In this document: piece by piece, positions 51,806 through 60,258 of the stretch
How the letters are laid out: each line of letters opens with the position of its first letter
Position numbering within the stretch: the stretch's first letter is position 1
Assembly: GCF_003581585.1 (NCBI RefSeq)
Contig: NZ_QXIR01000010.1
Location: forward strand, 1 to 64,000
Reading direction: 5' to 3'
Source of the DNA: Bacillus salacetis
GTDB taxonomy: Bacteria; Bacillota; Bacilli; Bacillales; Bacillaceae_B
DNA length: 64,000 nucleotides
The notes under the pieces: generated by a model
Seen by the model: only the letters and a program-made list of their open reading frames with translations
Databases searched by the model: none
What the model was told of the DNA's origin: nothing
Made by a program: the position numbers and the translations under genes

Positions 51806-52900
51806 TTGTTTTCCTCATTCCTAAGAAATTCCTGGCTAATGCAACGAATAACAACATGACAGGAATCCCTATGATAAATACGAAACTTGAAGCAGTGATG
51901 TACATACTGATTTTATCGACCAGGTAACTGTCACTTTCGTTAATGAAAAGGTTCACTGTCATTATTAAAATAGTAATCATAAGCGGAAGCTTTTTTTTGA
52001 TTTTTACTGATTTGATCAGGTTCTTGCCAGTGACAACAGCCATAAAATAGTAATTGACAAACGAAGTAAAGACCGTCACAACCCAAATGCTGACAAATAT
52101 GAGATCGGTCCGTTCTATTATTTCAAAAGAGAATGACTTCAGGATGTAGATCATCGGCTGCGGAACGATTTTCAATTCTTCAGGGCTGTAGAACATGAAA
52201 TTGATTATCGCCACATAACAATAGAACAGTGTCAGTACAAGATTTGACAGGGTGAACATTTTAAACTTTTCACTGTTTTTTGCATCGGTTAAAGGCAGCA
52301 TGATCAGCAGGATTTCAAATCCAAGCATTGCTAAAAGTGCCTCTTTACTGGCGGCTGCAATATTTTTATACCTGCTGCACCTAAAGGAAACATGTATAGG
52401 AATTCAGCATCTTTTAATGCATAACTGACCAGGAAGAACATGATGACCAGCACAGGTGCTGCCAACACATTAAAACGTGCAAGAATTTGAAGAGTTTCTC
52501 TTCCCAAGTAAAATCCCAGGATTACAAACATGAATGCGATGATCCAATTAGGTGTCCTGGGAAGTACCCAAATGTCGATGATCTCATTGAAAAGAGTCAA
52601 AATCAGCATTGCAATTGTGAGGAAGTACAGAAAATATAGGCTGTTAATGAGAGAGCCCATCCATTTGCCAAGCAAAGATTGAATAAGAGAATGGAAGCTG
52701 TCCACTTTCCCTTTAATGAAAAGAAAAAGGTACATGATCATCAGAATTTCAATCACTGCTCCGGAAATGAGGATGGAAATCCAGCCATCTGATTCCGCTT
52801 TTTGGGATACATCGTAAGGAAGCGAAAGAATGCCAATGCCTATTTGTGTTTGAAGAAGCAGCATGAACAGCTGGCCCTTGGTAACTTTATTTGAATTCAT
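51789..52900 (-). pseudogene. germinant receptor B subunit (GerAB family permease-like), split by one frameshift
   Basis: The first frame (start 52900, NSNKVTKGQLFMLLLQTQIG) is intact to MFPLGAAGIK and then runs to a stop. The second frame continues as KNIAAASKEALLAMLGFEIL to 51789. A single extra base in the A5/T5 run at 52363-52367 would join them into a ~370-aa ten-helix protein of normal family length. Like nagP it is either a real decayed gene or a homopolymer error. It overlaps the A-subunit gene by 14 bp. Confidence 0.9.
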
Positions 52901-54356
52901 TAGTCTTTTTCCACCCTCTGACGGTCCCTTGTCTTCTGAGCCTGAGCGGCCTCCCATTCTTCGGTCGTTTATTCATCATCCATAAGGGAACGCGGATTAC
53001 GGTATCTTTAAGTTCAGTGACACGGAATGGAGCAAAGGGTGCAAAGTATGGTTCACCGAAAGACTCCAGCTTAACAAGGGAAATCAGGATGAATATGAGT
53101 CCAAACACCAAACCGACTAAACCAAAAAGTGATGAAATAACCATCAATGGGAATCTGAGCAGCCTGATGGTGGAACGCATCTCATTATTTGGTACTACAA
53201 ATGAAGAAATTGCTGTTATGGCAACAACGACAATCATGATATTGGAAATCAATCCTGCACTGACTACTGCATCGCCGATTACAAGTCCTCCTACAATCCC
53301 GATGGTTTGTCCGATTGCCTTGGGCAGCCGTACCCCTGCTTCCCTGACTAATTCAAACGTTACCTCCATAATGAACGCTTCCATGAGCGGAGGGAAGGGA
53401 ATTCCTTCTACAGATGCCTTCAGAGGCAAAACCAGTTCATGCGGAGTGATTTCAAAATGAAAGCCTATGACCGCGATATAAATAGAAGGAAGTGTCAGGG
53501 CGATTATGACACTGAAGAAACGGATGAATCGTATAAATGTCGCTGGCACCCAGCGGCTGTTATAGTCATCTGGTGATTGAAAAAAGGAAACAAATGTAGA
53601 AGGCAAAATCAAGCAGGTAGGAGAAGCTTCTGCCATCAAGGCTATTTTCCCTTCATTTACAGCGGCCATTGTCCTGTCCGGACGCTCAGTATTCAACATT
53701 TGCGGGAAAATGGAAAATGCACTATCCTCAATGAATTCCTCAATATATCCAGGGCTTATTACCATATCAATATCAATGTAAGACAATCTTCTCTCAATTT
53801 CCTTCACAATATCCTGGTTTGCAAGTCCTTCCAAATAAATGATGGCTGTTTTTGTTTTGGTAACATTGCCAAGTTCCACATATTTAACACGCAAATCCTC
53901 TGATTGAATCCTGCGCCGCAAAATTGAAATATTGACATCAAAATTTTCAACAAAACCGTCGTGTGCCCCCCGGATGATGACTTCATTATCTGGTTCTCCA
54001 ACCGGTCTGCTTTGGTCGGCTGAATTGGGCAGATTGATGGCATAAATCTTTTCAAGATCTTTTAGGAAAATACCGAACCTGCCTTTCAAAAGTGCGTTGG
54101 TCAATTCTGAGGGAGTGGCAAGCAAATCAGGTGCCAATGTTTCCAAGAGTTCCTCGATTGATTTAGGGGATTGATTAAATACATCAAGAATATGATGAAA
54201 TAGAGCGCTTCGGTCCACTAGGGTTTCCAGGTAGAGGATAGTGGCTGATTGGTCACATACCTTTGTTTCGAAGGTCCTGAAATCATCACTTTGCTCAATG
54301 ACTTGAATCATATCGGTCAGGGCAGGGTTCATAAACTCTTTCTTCTGCTTTTTCAC
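52887..54356 (-). CDS. germinant receptor A subunit (GerAA family), 489 aa
   Basis: The N-terminal soluble domain (about 1-260) is followed by five or more membrane helices with family motifs GAHDGFVENFDVNISILRRRI, FPQMLNTERPD, GIPFPPLMEAFIMEVTFELVREAGVRLP and GQTIGIVGGLVIGDAVV. I choose the GTG at 54356, preceded by GGGTG at 9 bases; a GTG four codons earlier overlaps the site. It senses nutrients in spores. First gene of the A-B-C operon. Confidence 0.93.
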   Translation of the reverse strand: MKKQKKEFMNPALTDMIQVIEQSDDFRTFETKVCDQSATILYLETLVDRSALFHHILDVFNQSPKSIEELLETLAPDLLATPSELTNALLKGRFGIFLKDLEKIYAINLPNSADQSRPVGEPDNEVIIRGAHDGFVENFDVNISILRRRIQSEDLRVKYVELGNVTKTKTAIIYLEGLANQDIVKEIERRLSYIDIDMVISPGYIEEFIEDSAFSIFPQMLNTERPDRTMAAVNEGKIALMAEASPTCLILPSTFVSFFQSPDDYNSRWVPATFIRFIRFFSVIIALTLPSIYIAVIGFHFEITPHELVLPLKASVEGIPFPPLMEAFIMEVTFELVREAGVRLPKAIGQTIGIVGGLVIGDAVVSAGLISNIMIVVVAITAISSFVVPNNEMRSTIRLLRFPLMVISSLFGLVGLVFGLIFILISLVKLESFGEPYFAPFAPFRVTELKDTVIRVPLWMMNKRPKNGRPLRLRRQGTVRGWKKTNEFK

Positions 54357-54718
54357 GTGGATGATCACCCTTTTAGTGTTTGTTACTTATTTTTCCAAAA
54401 AAGCAGGATTTATTAATAATATTTAATATAGTAGGGAAATTGTACCTCCAGGGAAAAACATAGTAAGAATTGAACAATGGCCGGATTGAGGAAGCCAAAC
54501 CGAAAATAGGCTTTACAATTCTCTCTAAAAACCTTAAGCAATTGTCCTGTCAGGCAATATTAAGAGGACTCATTCCTGCTGAGACCGATTCAGCAGAACT
54601 CGGAATCGCGAAATACGATTAATGGTAATCCCTGAAAGAGATGCACATTTTGAAACTTTATCCATGTTCTATTCGTCTGTAATTTAAGCTTCAAATTTCT
54701 AAACGAAGGGGTGGAACT
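54357..54718. other. intergenic region upstream of the germination operon
   Basis: This divergent region should hold the forespore (sigma-G-type) promoter of the germination operon, but I do not see a clear match to its consensus. No gene. Confidence 0.4.
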
Positions 54719-55150
54719 GTGAGGAGAATATCAGTGTTTATCTTATTATTAATTTTTCTTATGGGATGCCGCGGAACCTTTACTAGAGACCTTTCCATTT
54801 CTGAATTGGATCTCGAGGAGGTACCTGCACAAGTGGAAAGCTTTATGGAAGAAGTGGCTGTCGCTGAAGAGGGGACTGGAAGCGGGATTTATATCTTCGA
54901 ACAAAAGAACAGAAAATATCTTTTTCTCAGCGAAGAATTCCTTGGTGAAGGAAGAGGTTTTGGAGCAGCAGAGGTTAAAGGAGAAGGTGATCAGTTAACT
55001 ATTTTACTCAGTGATAAACCTTTGAAGGATTCACAGCCAGGAACCATCGGAAGAGTATACCTCATTCAATTGGACAGAAAATATGAGTATCTGAACGTTA
55101 TCAAAAATGAAAAAGAAACGCATTTTGAATCAATCGGTGCAGGATCATAA
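54719..55150 (+). CDS. small lipoprotein, 143 aa
   Basis: The lipoprotein signal is LLLIFLMGC (Cys17). The mature part is acidic with GIYIFEQKNRKYLFLSEEFLGEGRGF and a beta-rich pattern. GTG start after GAAGGGGTGG. The next gene follows 36 bp later on the same strand. No family name assigned. Confidence 0.8.
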   Translation: MRRISVFILLLIFLMGCRGTFTRDLSISELDLEEVPAQVESFMEEVAVAEEGTGSGIYIFEQKNRKYLFLSEEFLGEGRGFGAAEVKGEGDQLTILLSDKPLKDSQPGTIGRVYLIQLDRKYEYLNVIKNEKETHFESIGAGS

Positions 55151-55186
55151 TAATTCAATTCCAATATCACAGGAAGGGGTGCAGTT

Positions 55187-55753
55187 ATGGAAAGACTGAT
55201 CATCCTGACAGCAGGTAAAACACACAGCGGAAAATCCACTTTTGCGAGAAAGCTGGAGGAAAAGCTTGATCATTCCGTGGTCATCGATCAGGATCATCAA
55301 GCTGAATTCATTAATACTTTTTATCCAAAATTGCTTCCCCCTGAAGGACCAAACACCTTTAAGTATGAAATCTCACAGACCATACTCGACTTTGCTGCAG
55401 ACCGGACAGACTATCATATGATACTTTGTAATTCCAACCGGCATCCTCGGGGTCGTAGTAGAATGCTCGATTATTTTCACCAGCGGGGATTCACCTCAAT
55501 CCTTGTAAACTTCGAGATTCCCGATGAAACCCTCTTAAAGCGTATAGAACAAAGCAATCGGAATACAAGGATTTTCAGAAGTGCCTCCACTTTTGCTGAG
55601 GTTCTGAAACGCCAAAATGAGGATTCGGTAGAAAAGCCGGGCAGGGAAGAAGCGGATCATTTCTTTGTCATCAGTGAACCTCAAGACACGGAACAGGTGA
55701 TAAATGAAATTCTTCAAATACATGAAAGAGGGGGAGGAATGGACAGGAGATGA
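55187..55753 (+). CDS. P-loop ATP/GTP-binding protein (kinase-like), 188 aa
   Basis: Walker A is LTAGKTHSGKSTFAR (residues 7-21). A Walker B-like MILCNSNRHPRGRS follows at about 83-96. The overall plan is that of small P-loop kinases (AAA_33 type) acting on small molecules or nucleic-acid ends. GGAAGGGG precedes the ATG. The stop overlaps the start of a 44-aa membrane micro-protein (ATGA). Confidence 0.85.
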   Translation: MERLIILTAGKTHSGKSTFARKLEEKLDHSVVIDQDHQAEFINTFYPKLLPPEGPNTFKYEISQTILDFAADRTDYHMILCNSNRHPRGRSRMLDYFHQRGFTSILVNFEIPDETLLKRIEQSNRNTRIFRSASTFAEVLKRQNEDSVEKPGREEADHFFVISEPQDTEQVINEILQIHERGGGMDRR

Positions 55754-55884
55754 AGCTTGCTGCTATTTTGTCGATCCCTATTTTGACGATCATTTCCTGG
55801 TTAGCCATCGGTTATTGGTCCAAAGCCGCTGAGGATTATGAAAAAAATAATGAAAAGCCGGATCGCAGAAACATGAAAAGTTGA
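55750..55884 (+). CDS. membrane micro-protein, 44 aa, coupled to the P-loop gene
   Basis: The frame MKLAAILSIPILTIISWLAI then GYWSKAAEDYEKNNEKPDRR NMKS has one helix and a charged cytoplasmic tail. The ATG overlaps the TGA of the P-loop gene and GGAG is close upstream. It is followed by a hairpin (GCGAAAC/GTTTCG). Confidence 0.6.
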   Translation: MKLAAILSIPILTIISWLAIGYWSKAAEDYEKNNEKPDRRNMKS

Positions 55885-56006
55885 CACAGCGAAACTTTGT
55901 TTCGTTCTCCCGATTAAGTAAGGAAAAGGAAAGAACGTTGCTATAGACCCACTCAGTAAAGGCTTGGTAGTATAAATAGTGGTTACTGAAGTGGAGGAAA
56001 GCTCAA

Positions 56007-56876
56007 ATGGAAAAACAAAAATATGCAGACCTGAAAATAGGAGAGAGAGCGGCAATTGTCAGCATCATCGCCTATATTATATTATCGATCATTAAGCTAT
56101 TCATTGGATATACAGCAAATTCCGAAGCACTTAAAGCGGATGGCTTGAACAATACCACAGATATCATTGCTTCCGCTGCTGTTTTGATCGGCTTGAAGTG
56201 GTCGCAGAAACCAGCGGACAATGACCATCCTTACGGTCATTGGAAGGCAGAAACGATCGCCTCCCTCGTAGCTTCCTTTATTATGATGGCCGTGGGAATA
56301 CAGGTCCTGATAGGGGCAGTGACAACTGTAATTGAAGGGAAACAACATGCACCTGACATGATTTCAGCATGGACAGGCATTTTCAGCGCCGCAGCCATGT
56401 TTTTTGTCTATCGTTATAACAAAAAAATCGCTGAACGGATCAACAGCCATGCAGTGATGGCGGCAGCCAAAGATAATCTTTCCGACGCGTGGGTAAGTAT
56501 CGGAACAGCGGTTGGCATAATAGGCTCACAATTCAACCTGACTTGGCTGGATCCCGTGGCAGCTGCTGTTGTCGGTTTCTTAATTTGCAAAACAGCCTGG
56601 GACATTTTCCGTGAGTCCACCCATTATTTAACGGATGGCTACGATGAAAAAAAATTAAAGACGTATCACGATTCTGTATTGGACGTCTACGGTGTCAAAG
56701 GTGTGAAAGACATCAGGGCCAGATCTTATGGAAACAATACAGTAGTGGATGTGGTCATTCTAGTCAGCTCCACTCTGGACATAAGTGGTGCACATGATAT
56801 TTCCACCAGGGTTGAAGATTATTTGAAGGGAACACATGATATTTATGATGTACATGTTCATGTCGAACCGAATTAA
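56007..56876 (+). CDS. mneS: cation diffusion facilitator, MneS/YeaB-like manganese exporter, 289 aa
   Basis: Six membrane helices plus a C-terminal ferredoxin-like domain. Metal-site motifs are ADGLNNTTDIIAS (TM2), DNDHPYGHWKAE (loop) and AAAKDNLSDAWVS (TM5). The sequence is close to B. subtilis YeaB (MneS), one of two manganese efflux CDFs. GGAGG is 10 bases before the ATG. Regulation by MntR is known there; I see no clear site here. Confidence 0.88.
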   Translation: MEKQKYADLKIGERAAIVSIIAYIILSIIKLFIGYTANSEALKADGLNNTTDIIASAAVLIGLKWSQKPADNDHPYGHWKAETIASLVASFIMMAVGIQVLIGAVTTVIEGKQHAPDMISAWTGIFSAAAMFFVYRYNKKIAERINSHAVMAAAKDNLSDAWVSIGTAVGIIGSQFNLTWLDPVAAAVVGFLICKTAWDIFRESTHYLTDGYDEKKLKTYHDSVLDVYGVKGVKDIRARSYGNNTVVDVVILVSSTLDISGAHDISTRVEDYLKGTHDIYDVHVHVEPN

Positions 56877-57310
56877 GTCGAAAAAACCATTTTTTTACAC
56901 GGTATTCCAATTAAAAACTCCGGCTTATATTCATCTTGTTCATTACCCTTCGCTTTTATTAAAACGGTTCATTGGCAGGAAGAAAAGCCTGCCCTTTCAA
57001 ATTTATGTTTGATTTCAGGGCTGCTGTCAGCAGTATTCCTATTGAAAATGTTGATGAAGAAGCGAAATAGGCGGCAGGCGGGCGTATGCAAGGGAATTTT
57101 ATTGGAGCAGGTAATCGCTGAGCGGGGAGAAGATAATAAGACGAAAAGCAATATGGTGCAGAATAATATACCAATATTTTGCTGTTACAGCCTTTCTAAA
57201 AGAACCGATTTGAAGTGCACCCGCAGAGCAATCTCGTTCTAAGTGCTATTGCCAAAGCAATAACCCCAAAAGCACATTTATCCGGCCGCAAAAAGCCATT
57301 ACAGAAAAAT
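56877..57310. other. intergenic region, no gene accepted
   Basis: A plus-strand frame at 57009-57242 begins with a hydrophobic stretch but has no ribosome site. I therefore leave it out. The terminator of the 45-aa gene closes the region. Confidence 0.4.
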
Positions 57311-57337
57311 CCCCCTTGAACGAAGACCGTCAAGGGG
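57311..57337 (-). terminator. terminator overlapping the stop of the 45-aa gene
   Basis: CCCCTTGA pairs with TTCAAGGGG and is followed by T5 on the minus strand; the stop codon lies in the left arm. Confidence 0.75.
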
Positions 57338-57467
57338 TTTGTAAAAGGTTTTCAATTTCTTCTTCAGAAACAAACTTCCAGTTAATATCGTTCAACATAT
57401 CATTATCTGCTGGTTCAAGTAATTTATCGATTTCATCATAGGTAAGCTTAGTGATGCGTGTTTTCAT
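57330..57467 (-). CDS. small acidic protein, 45 aa
   Basis: The frame MKTRITKLTYDEIDKLLEPA then DNDMLNDINWKFVSEEEIEN LLQTP is acidic and soluble. AAAGGA and GGTG lie upstream of the ATG, and its own terminator overlaps the stop. No family recognised. Confidence 0.65.
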   Translation of the reverse strand: MKTRITKLTYDEIDKLLEPADNDMLNDINWKFVSEEEIENLLQTP

Positions 57468-57602
57468 GCAATTTCACCGGTCCTTTCTCTAGATGATTCG
57501 AAATGAATATCTTGTTTGCGGGGGTCGCCGATGATTTAGTTATACCCTTGTTGTTGTGAATAAAAACAAGCACCATAAGCAGGCAGCTCAAGTAGCCGTT
57601 AT

Positions 57603-57974
57603 TTATTTTAACCCAACCTGGGTTTTAGTTGATAGTTTGTCCTTTTTGAACTGAACACTTAAAAAGGCATTATTTTCGCCGTCCCATATATAGGCAGCAT
57701 TTAAATCTCCAGGTTCTGTCATCGGTTTTCCTTCTGATCCAATAATTGCTTTGACTTCCTCATAGCTCATACCTTTATCCAATTGGTTGTAAATTTCCAT
57801 TGTTACCATGCCGCCGGTTGTTTCAGCAGAAGCCTGGCTTCCCGTTTCATCACTGCTTATTTTCACTTCGTTGTTTGTCCCTGTTTCCAAGCGGCAGCCG
57901 CCTAGAAAAAGGGAGGAAGCCATAACTCCTGCAATGATTAATCGGATGCTTCGAAAATCTCTTTGTCTCCCCAT
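57603..57974 (-). CDS. DUF3862-type lipoprotein, 123 aa
   Basis: The lipobox is LFLGGC (Cys about 27). The C-terminal domain (about 55-123: MEIYNQLDKGMSYEEVKAIIG ... YIWDGENNAFLSVQFKKDKLSTKTQVGL) matches the DUF3862/BLIP-like small-repeat domain. AGGAGG precedes two adjacent ATGs; I use the second. Extracellular, membrane-anchored; function unknown. Confidence 0.87.
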   Translation of the reverse strand: MGRQRDFRSIRLIIAGVMASSLFLGGCRLETGTNNEVKISSDETGSQASAETTGGMVTMEIYNQLDKGMSYEEVKAIIGSEGKPMTEPGDLNAAYIWDGENNAFLSVQFKKDKLSTKTQVGLK

Positions 57975-58119
57975 CATAATCCTCCTCTGATGCTTAACTA
58001 ATCCTTCATCTATATAACTGTACATTCACTTGAATTGTTTCATGGTTTCCTAAATAATCAGGAACTTTCTCCAATACAATCCGTATATAAAGTAAACTAG
58101 GAAAAGGGAGGGGTAACAT

Positions 58120-58323
58120 TTGGAAAATCCAGGATGCATAAAGTGTGGAAGCACCGATGCCGCAAAGAAAGAAGTCGCTATGACAGGGACCGGCCTTTCA
58201 AAAATGTTCGATATCCAGAACAACCAGTTTATTGTGGTGTACTGTAAGGGGTGTGGTTATTCAGAGTTTTATAATAAAAATTCCTCATCATCTTCAAATA
58301 TATTAGACTTGTTTTTTGGATGA
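58120..58323 (+). CDS. zinc-ribbon protein, 67 aa
   Basis: Two CxxC knuckles, CIKCGS (6-11) and CKGCGY (about 43-48), form a zinc ribbon; the middle reads TGTGLSKMFDIQNNQFIVVY, as in the DUF2082-type nucleic-acid-binding zinc ribbons. TTG start 7-8 bases after GGGAGGGG. Role unknown. Confidence 0.87.
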   Translation: MENPGCIKCGSTDAAKKEVAMTGTGLSKMFDIQNNQFIVVYCKGCGYSEFYNKNSSSSSNILDLFFG

Positions 58324-58503
58324 AGAAGTCCTTTTACAGAACTTTATACTAATTGAAACCGTCCAATATAAAAGGGAACTGCCATGAAATGGGTAGTAAA
58401 ATACAATCTTCACATGCTGATCTTTTACTTTCCACATATGAATTTGAATTTTGGACAGCAATTAGGTTCACCGGAAATTCTTAAGCCGATCTAATTCATC
58501 CTC

Positions 58504-58641
58504 ATGATCTTTGGGTTTATATGTTCAACAGCAGCAGGAGAGAGGTTAAAGGAAGGGCTGGCTATGCATTCCAGCTTTCTATCCAAGACAATATGGACAC
58601 TAATATATGTATTTATCCTCCTGGCCGGCACCCTTTTTTAA
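58504..58641 (+). CDS. possible membrane micro-protein, 45 aa, in a frame with an upstream in-frame stop
   Basis: The frame MIFGFICSTAAGERLKEGLA then MHSSFLSKTIWTLIYVFILL AGTLF has two hydrophobic segments. It has no ribosome site at its ATG. The same frame extends upstream past a TAA at 58492-58494 to an ATG at 58384, so it may be a remnant of a longer gene. Low confidence. Confidence 0.3.
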   Translation: MIFGFICSTAAGERLKEGLAMHSSFLSKTIWTLIYVFILLAGTLF

Positions 58642-58766
58642 AAATCCATTCATGATAGGACGTTTCAAGCTGCCTTACCTCCGGCCTGCATCTACATCGC
58701 ATTCATTTTGAAGAAGGTGATTAATACAAGGTATACAGCTGAAGTACAGGAGCAAAAATCCATATC

Positions 58767-58798
58767 AAAAAGGCAGGTGTCAGTTGACCTGCCTTTTA
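58767..58798. terminator. bidirectional terminator
   Basis: AAAAAGGCAGGT pairs with ACCTGCCTTTT around an 8-nt loop. Confidence 0.8.
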
Positions 58799-58819
58799 TT
58801 TATGTCCAAAGAATTTACA

Positions 58820-58978
58820 TTACCAGCCCCAGCCGCCTCCATATCCATAACCGCCGCCGCAGCCGCCGCCGTAACCGCCAGAACCTCCGCCAACGTAAGC
58901 AGAACCAACGATCACTAAAAGGATAAACAACACGACAATCAGAGCAAAACCTGCTCCATAACCTCCAGTGCCACTCAT
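58820..58978 (-). CDS. YjcZ/SscA-family sporulation micro-protein, 52 aa
   Basis: The frame begins [20 protein letters not shown] then [20 protein letters not shown]; the hydrophobic core [16 protein letters not shown] is the hallmark of the tiny YjcZ-type family (SscA of B. subtilis). The C-terminus is an unusually long Gly/Tyr/Trp tail. GGAGGTGG precedes the ATG. SscA contributes to spore-coat assembly in B. subtilis. Confidence 0.9.
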   Translation of the reverse strand: MSGTGGYGAGFALIVVLFILLVIVGSAYVGGGSGGYGGGCGGGYGYGGGWGW

Positions 58979-59115
58979 GTAGGCCACCTCCTTTCATAGA
59001 GATGGAATAGTATATGTTTAATATTTGAGATTGTAAGGGCAAAAGCCTCTAAAGAAACCATTGCCCGTTTTTTTGCCTGCTGCCGCAGGGATCGGGTAAT
59101 TATCCGCACTTCCCT

Positions 59116-59973
59116 TTAACACATATTCGGCGGAGGCATGACATCACTTTTCAAAACAGAAGGGAGGGTGTCATGGATATAGGAAGGAGCCGGGCTCAGG
59201 GCAGGCTTCTGGCCAAGCGGAACAGGATTTTCAACGTAATTGAAGGTACCTAGACCATCCATGCTCGGTCCATTCGCCCATCTTCCCGAAGCGCTTTTGT
59301 TTCCTCTGGAAAGATTGAAGAGGGTATAGGAAACTTCCTGCTTTTCCAACTCCCTAGGAAAAGTGCTCGGCACGACGACATTTTCCTTCGCCTCCAGCTC
59401 TTTGATTGCCGCTATCCACTGATTTTGATGCATGGTATCCCTTGCAATCAGCCATGAGAGCATATCCTTGACCCCGCGGTCCGTTGTAGACTCGTAAAGC
59501 CGAACCACTTGAAGGCGGCCCTGTGATTCAGCATTCAAGTTGGCCCTGAAGTCAGCCAGCAGGTTGCCGCTAGCAATGATGTAATCAGCTGTCCATCTGT
59601 TTCCGACACTATCCGCCGGCATGGCGCCTAATCCCGAAACAATCGCATGCTGAGGGTTCATTCCTCCGAGTATCGCGCCAATAATCGGATCTTTGGCGGC
59701 AACTTCAAGATCTCCTACAGGTGCTCCTTCCAGCAGTCTTGCGATCATGGTCGCAAGCATTTCGATATGTGCAAGTTCTTCTGCACCTGTATCCATCAAT
59801 AAGTCTTTATATTTACCGTTCCCTCTGACACTCCACCCTTGGAATAAGTATTGAAGGGCAACGGATATTTCACCGAATTGACCGCCAAGGACTTCCTGCA
59901 GCTGTTTGGCAAACAAGGGGTCAGGACGATCCGGCTTTGCTTGATATTGCAATTCTTTTACATGGTAAAACAT
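59116..59973 (-). CDS. manganese catalase, 285 aa
   Basis: The dimanganese ligands are all present: Glu35, Glu66, His69, Glu149 and His182 (GEISVALQY; GAEELAHIE; NAESQGRLQ; RDTMHQNQW), almost the same numbering as the Lactobacillus plantarum enzyme. AAAAGGAGAT precedes the ATG. It resembles YdbD and CotJC of B. subtilis; the former is longer and is the better match. It breaks down H2O2 without heme. Confidence 0.93.
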   Translation of the reverse strand: MFYHVKELQYQAKPDRPDPLFAKQLQEVLGGQFGEISVALQYLFQGWSVRGNGKYKDLLMDTGAEELAHIEMLATMIARLLEGAPVGDLEVAAKDPIIGAILGGMNPQHAIVSGLGAMPADSVGNRWTADYIIASGNLLADFRANLNAESQGRLQVVRLYESTTDRGVKDMLSWLIARDTMHQNQWIAAIKELEAKENVVVPSTFPRELEKQEVSYTLFNLSRGNKSASGRWANGPSMDGLGTFNYVENPVPLGQKPALSPAPSYIHDTLPSVLKSDVMPPPNMC

Positions 59974-60258
59974 TGGGCATATCTCCTTTTAAAGAAAGAT
60001 TCCTATTATGGTATTGGAGAAATGAGATTGTGTGTTTGTCCTCCAGCGGGGAGATCTTTGGGAATTGCCAGTGAAGGATATCCGGATTTGAAACCCGTCC
60101 TGAGCTGTAACAACCAGTTAAAAGTAATAATGAAGCACGGGAAAGATCTCTGCTTAGGGAAGCCGGCATCACAAAAATGAATCATAAAATGTGTTCCTTC
60201 CTTAAACAAGCTGTGGTAAATTTGTTATAACAAATAAAAAACCAAAGGGGCAGCTGCA

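Noticed and set aside
54357-54718. T-box or other riboswitch upstream of the lipoprotein gene at 54719
   Set aside because: There are short inverted segments, but no conserved T-box, specifier or known riboswitch core.
57009-57242. 77-codon plus-strand frame with a hydrophobic start
   Set aside because: No ribosome binding site, TTG start only, and Cys/Arg-rich end; possibly a remnant but not supportable.
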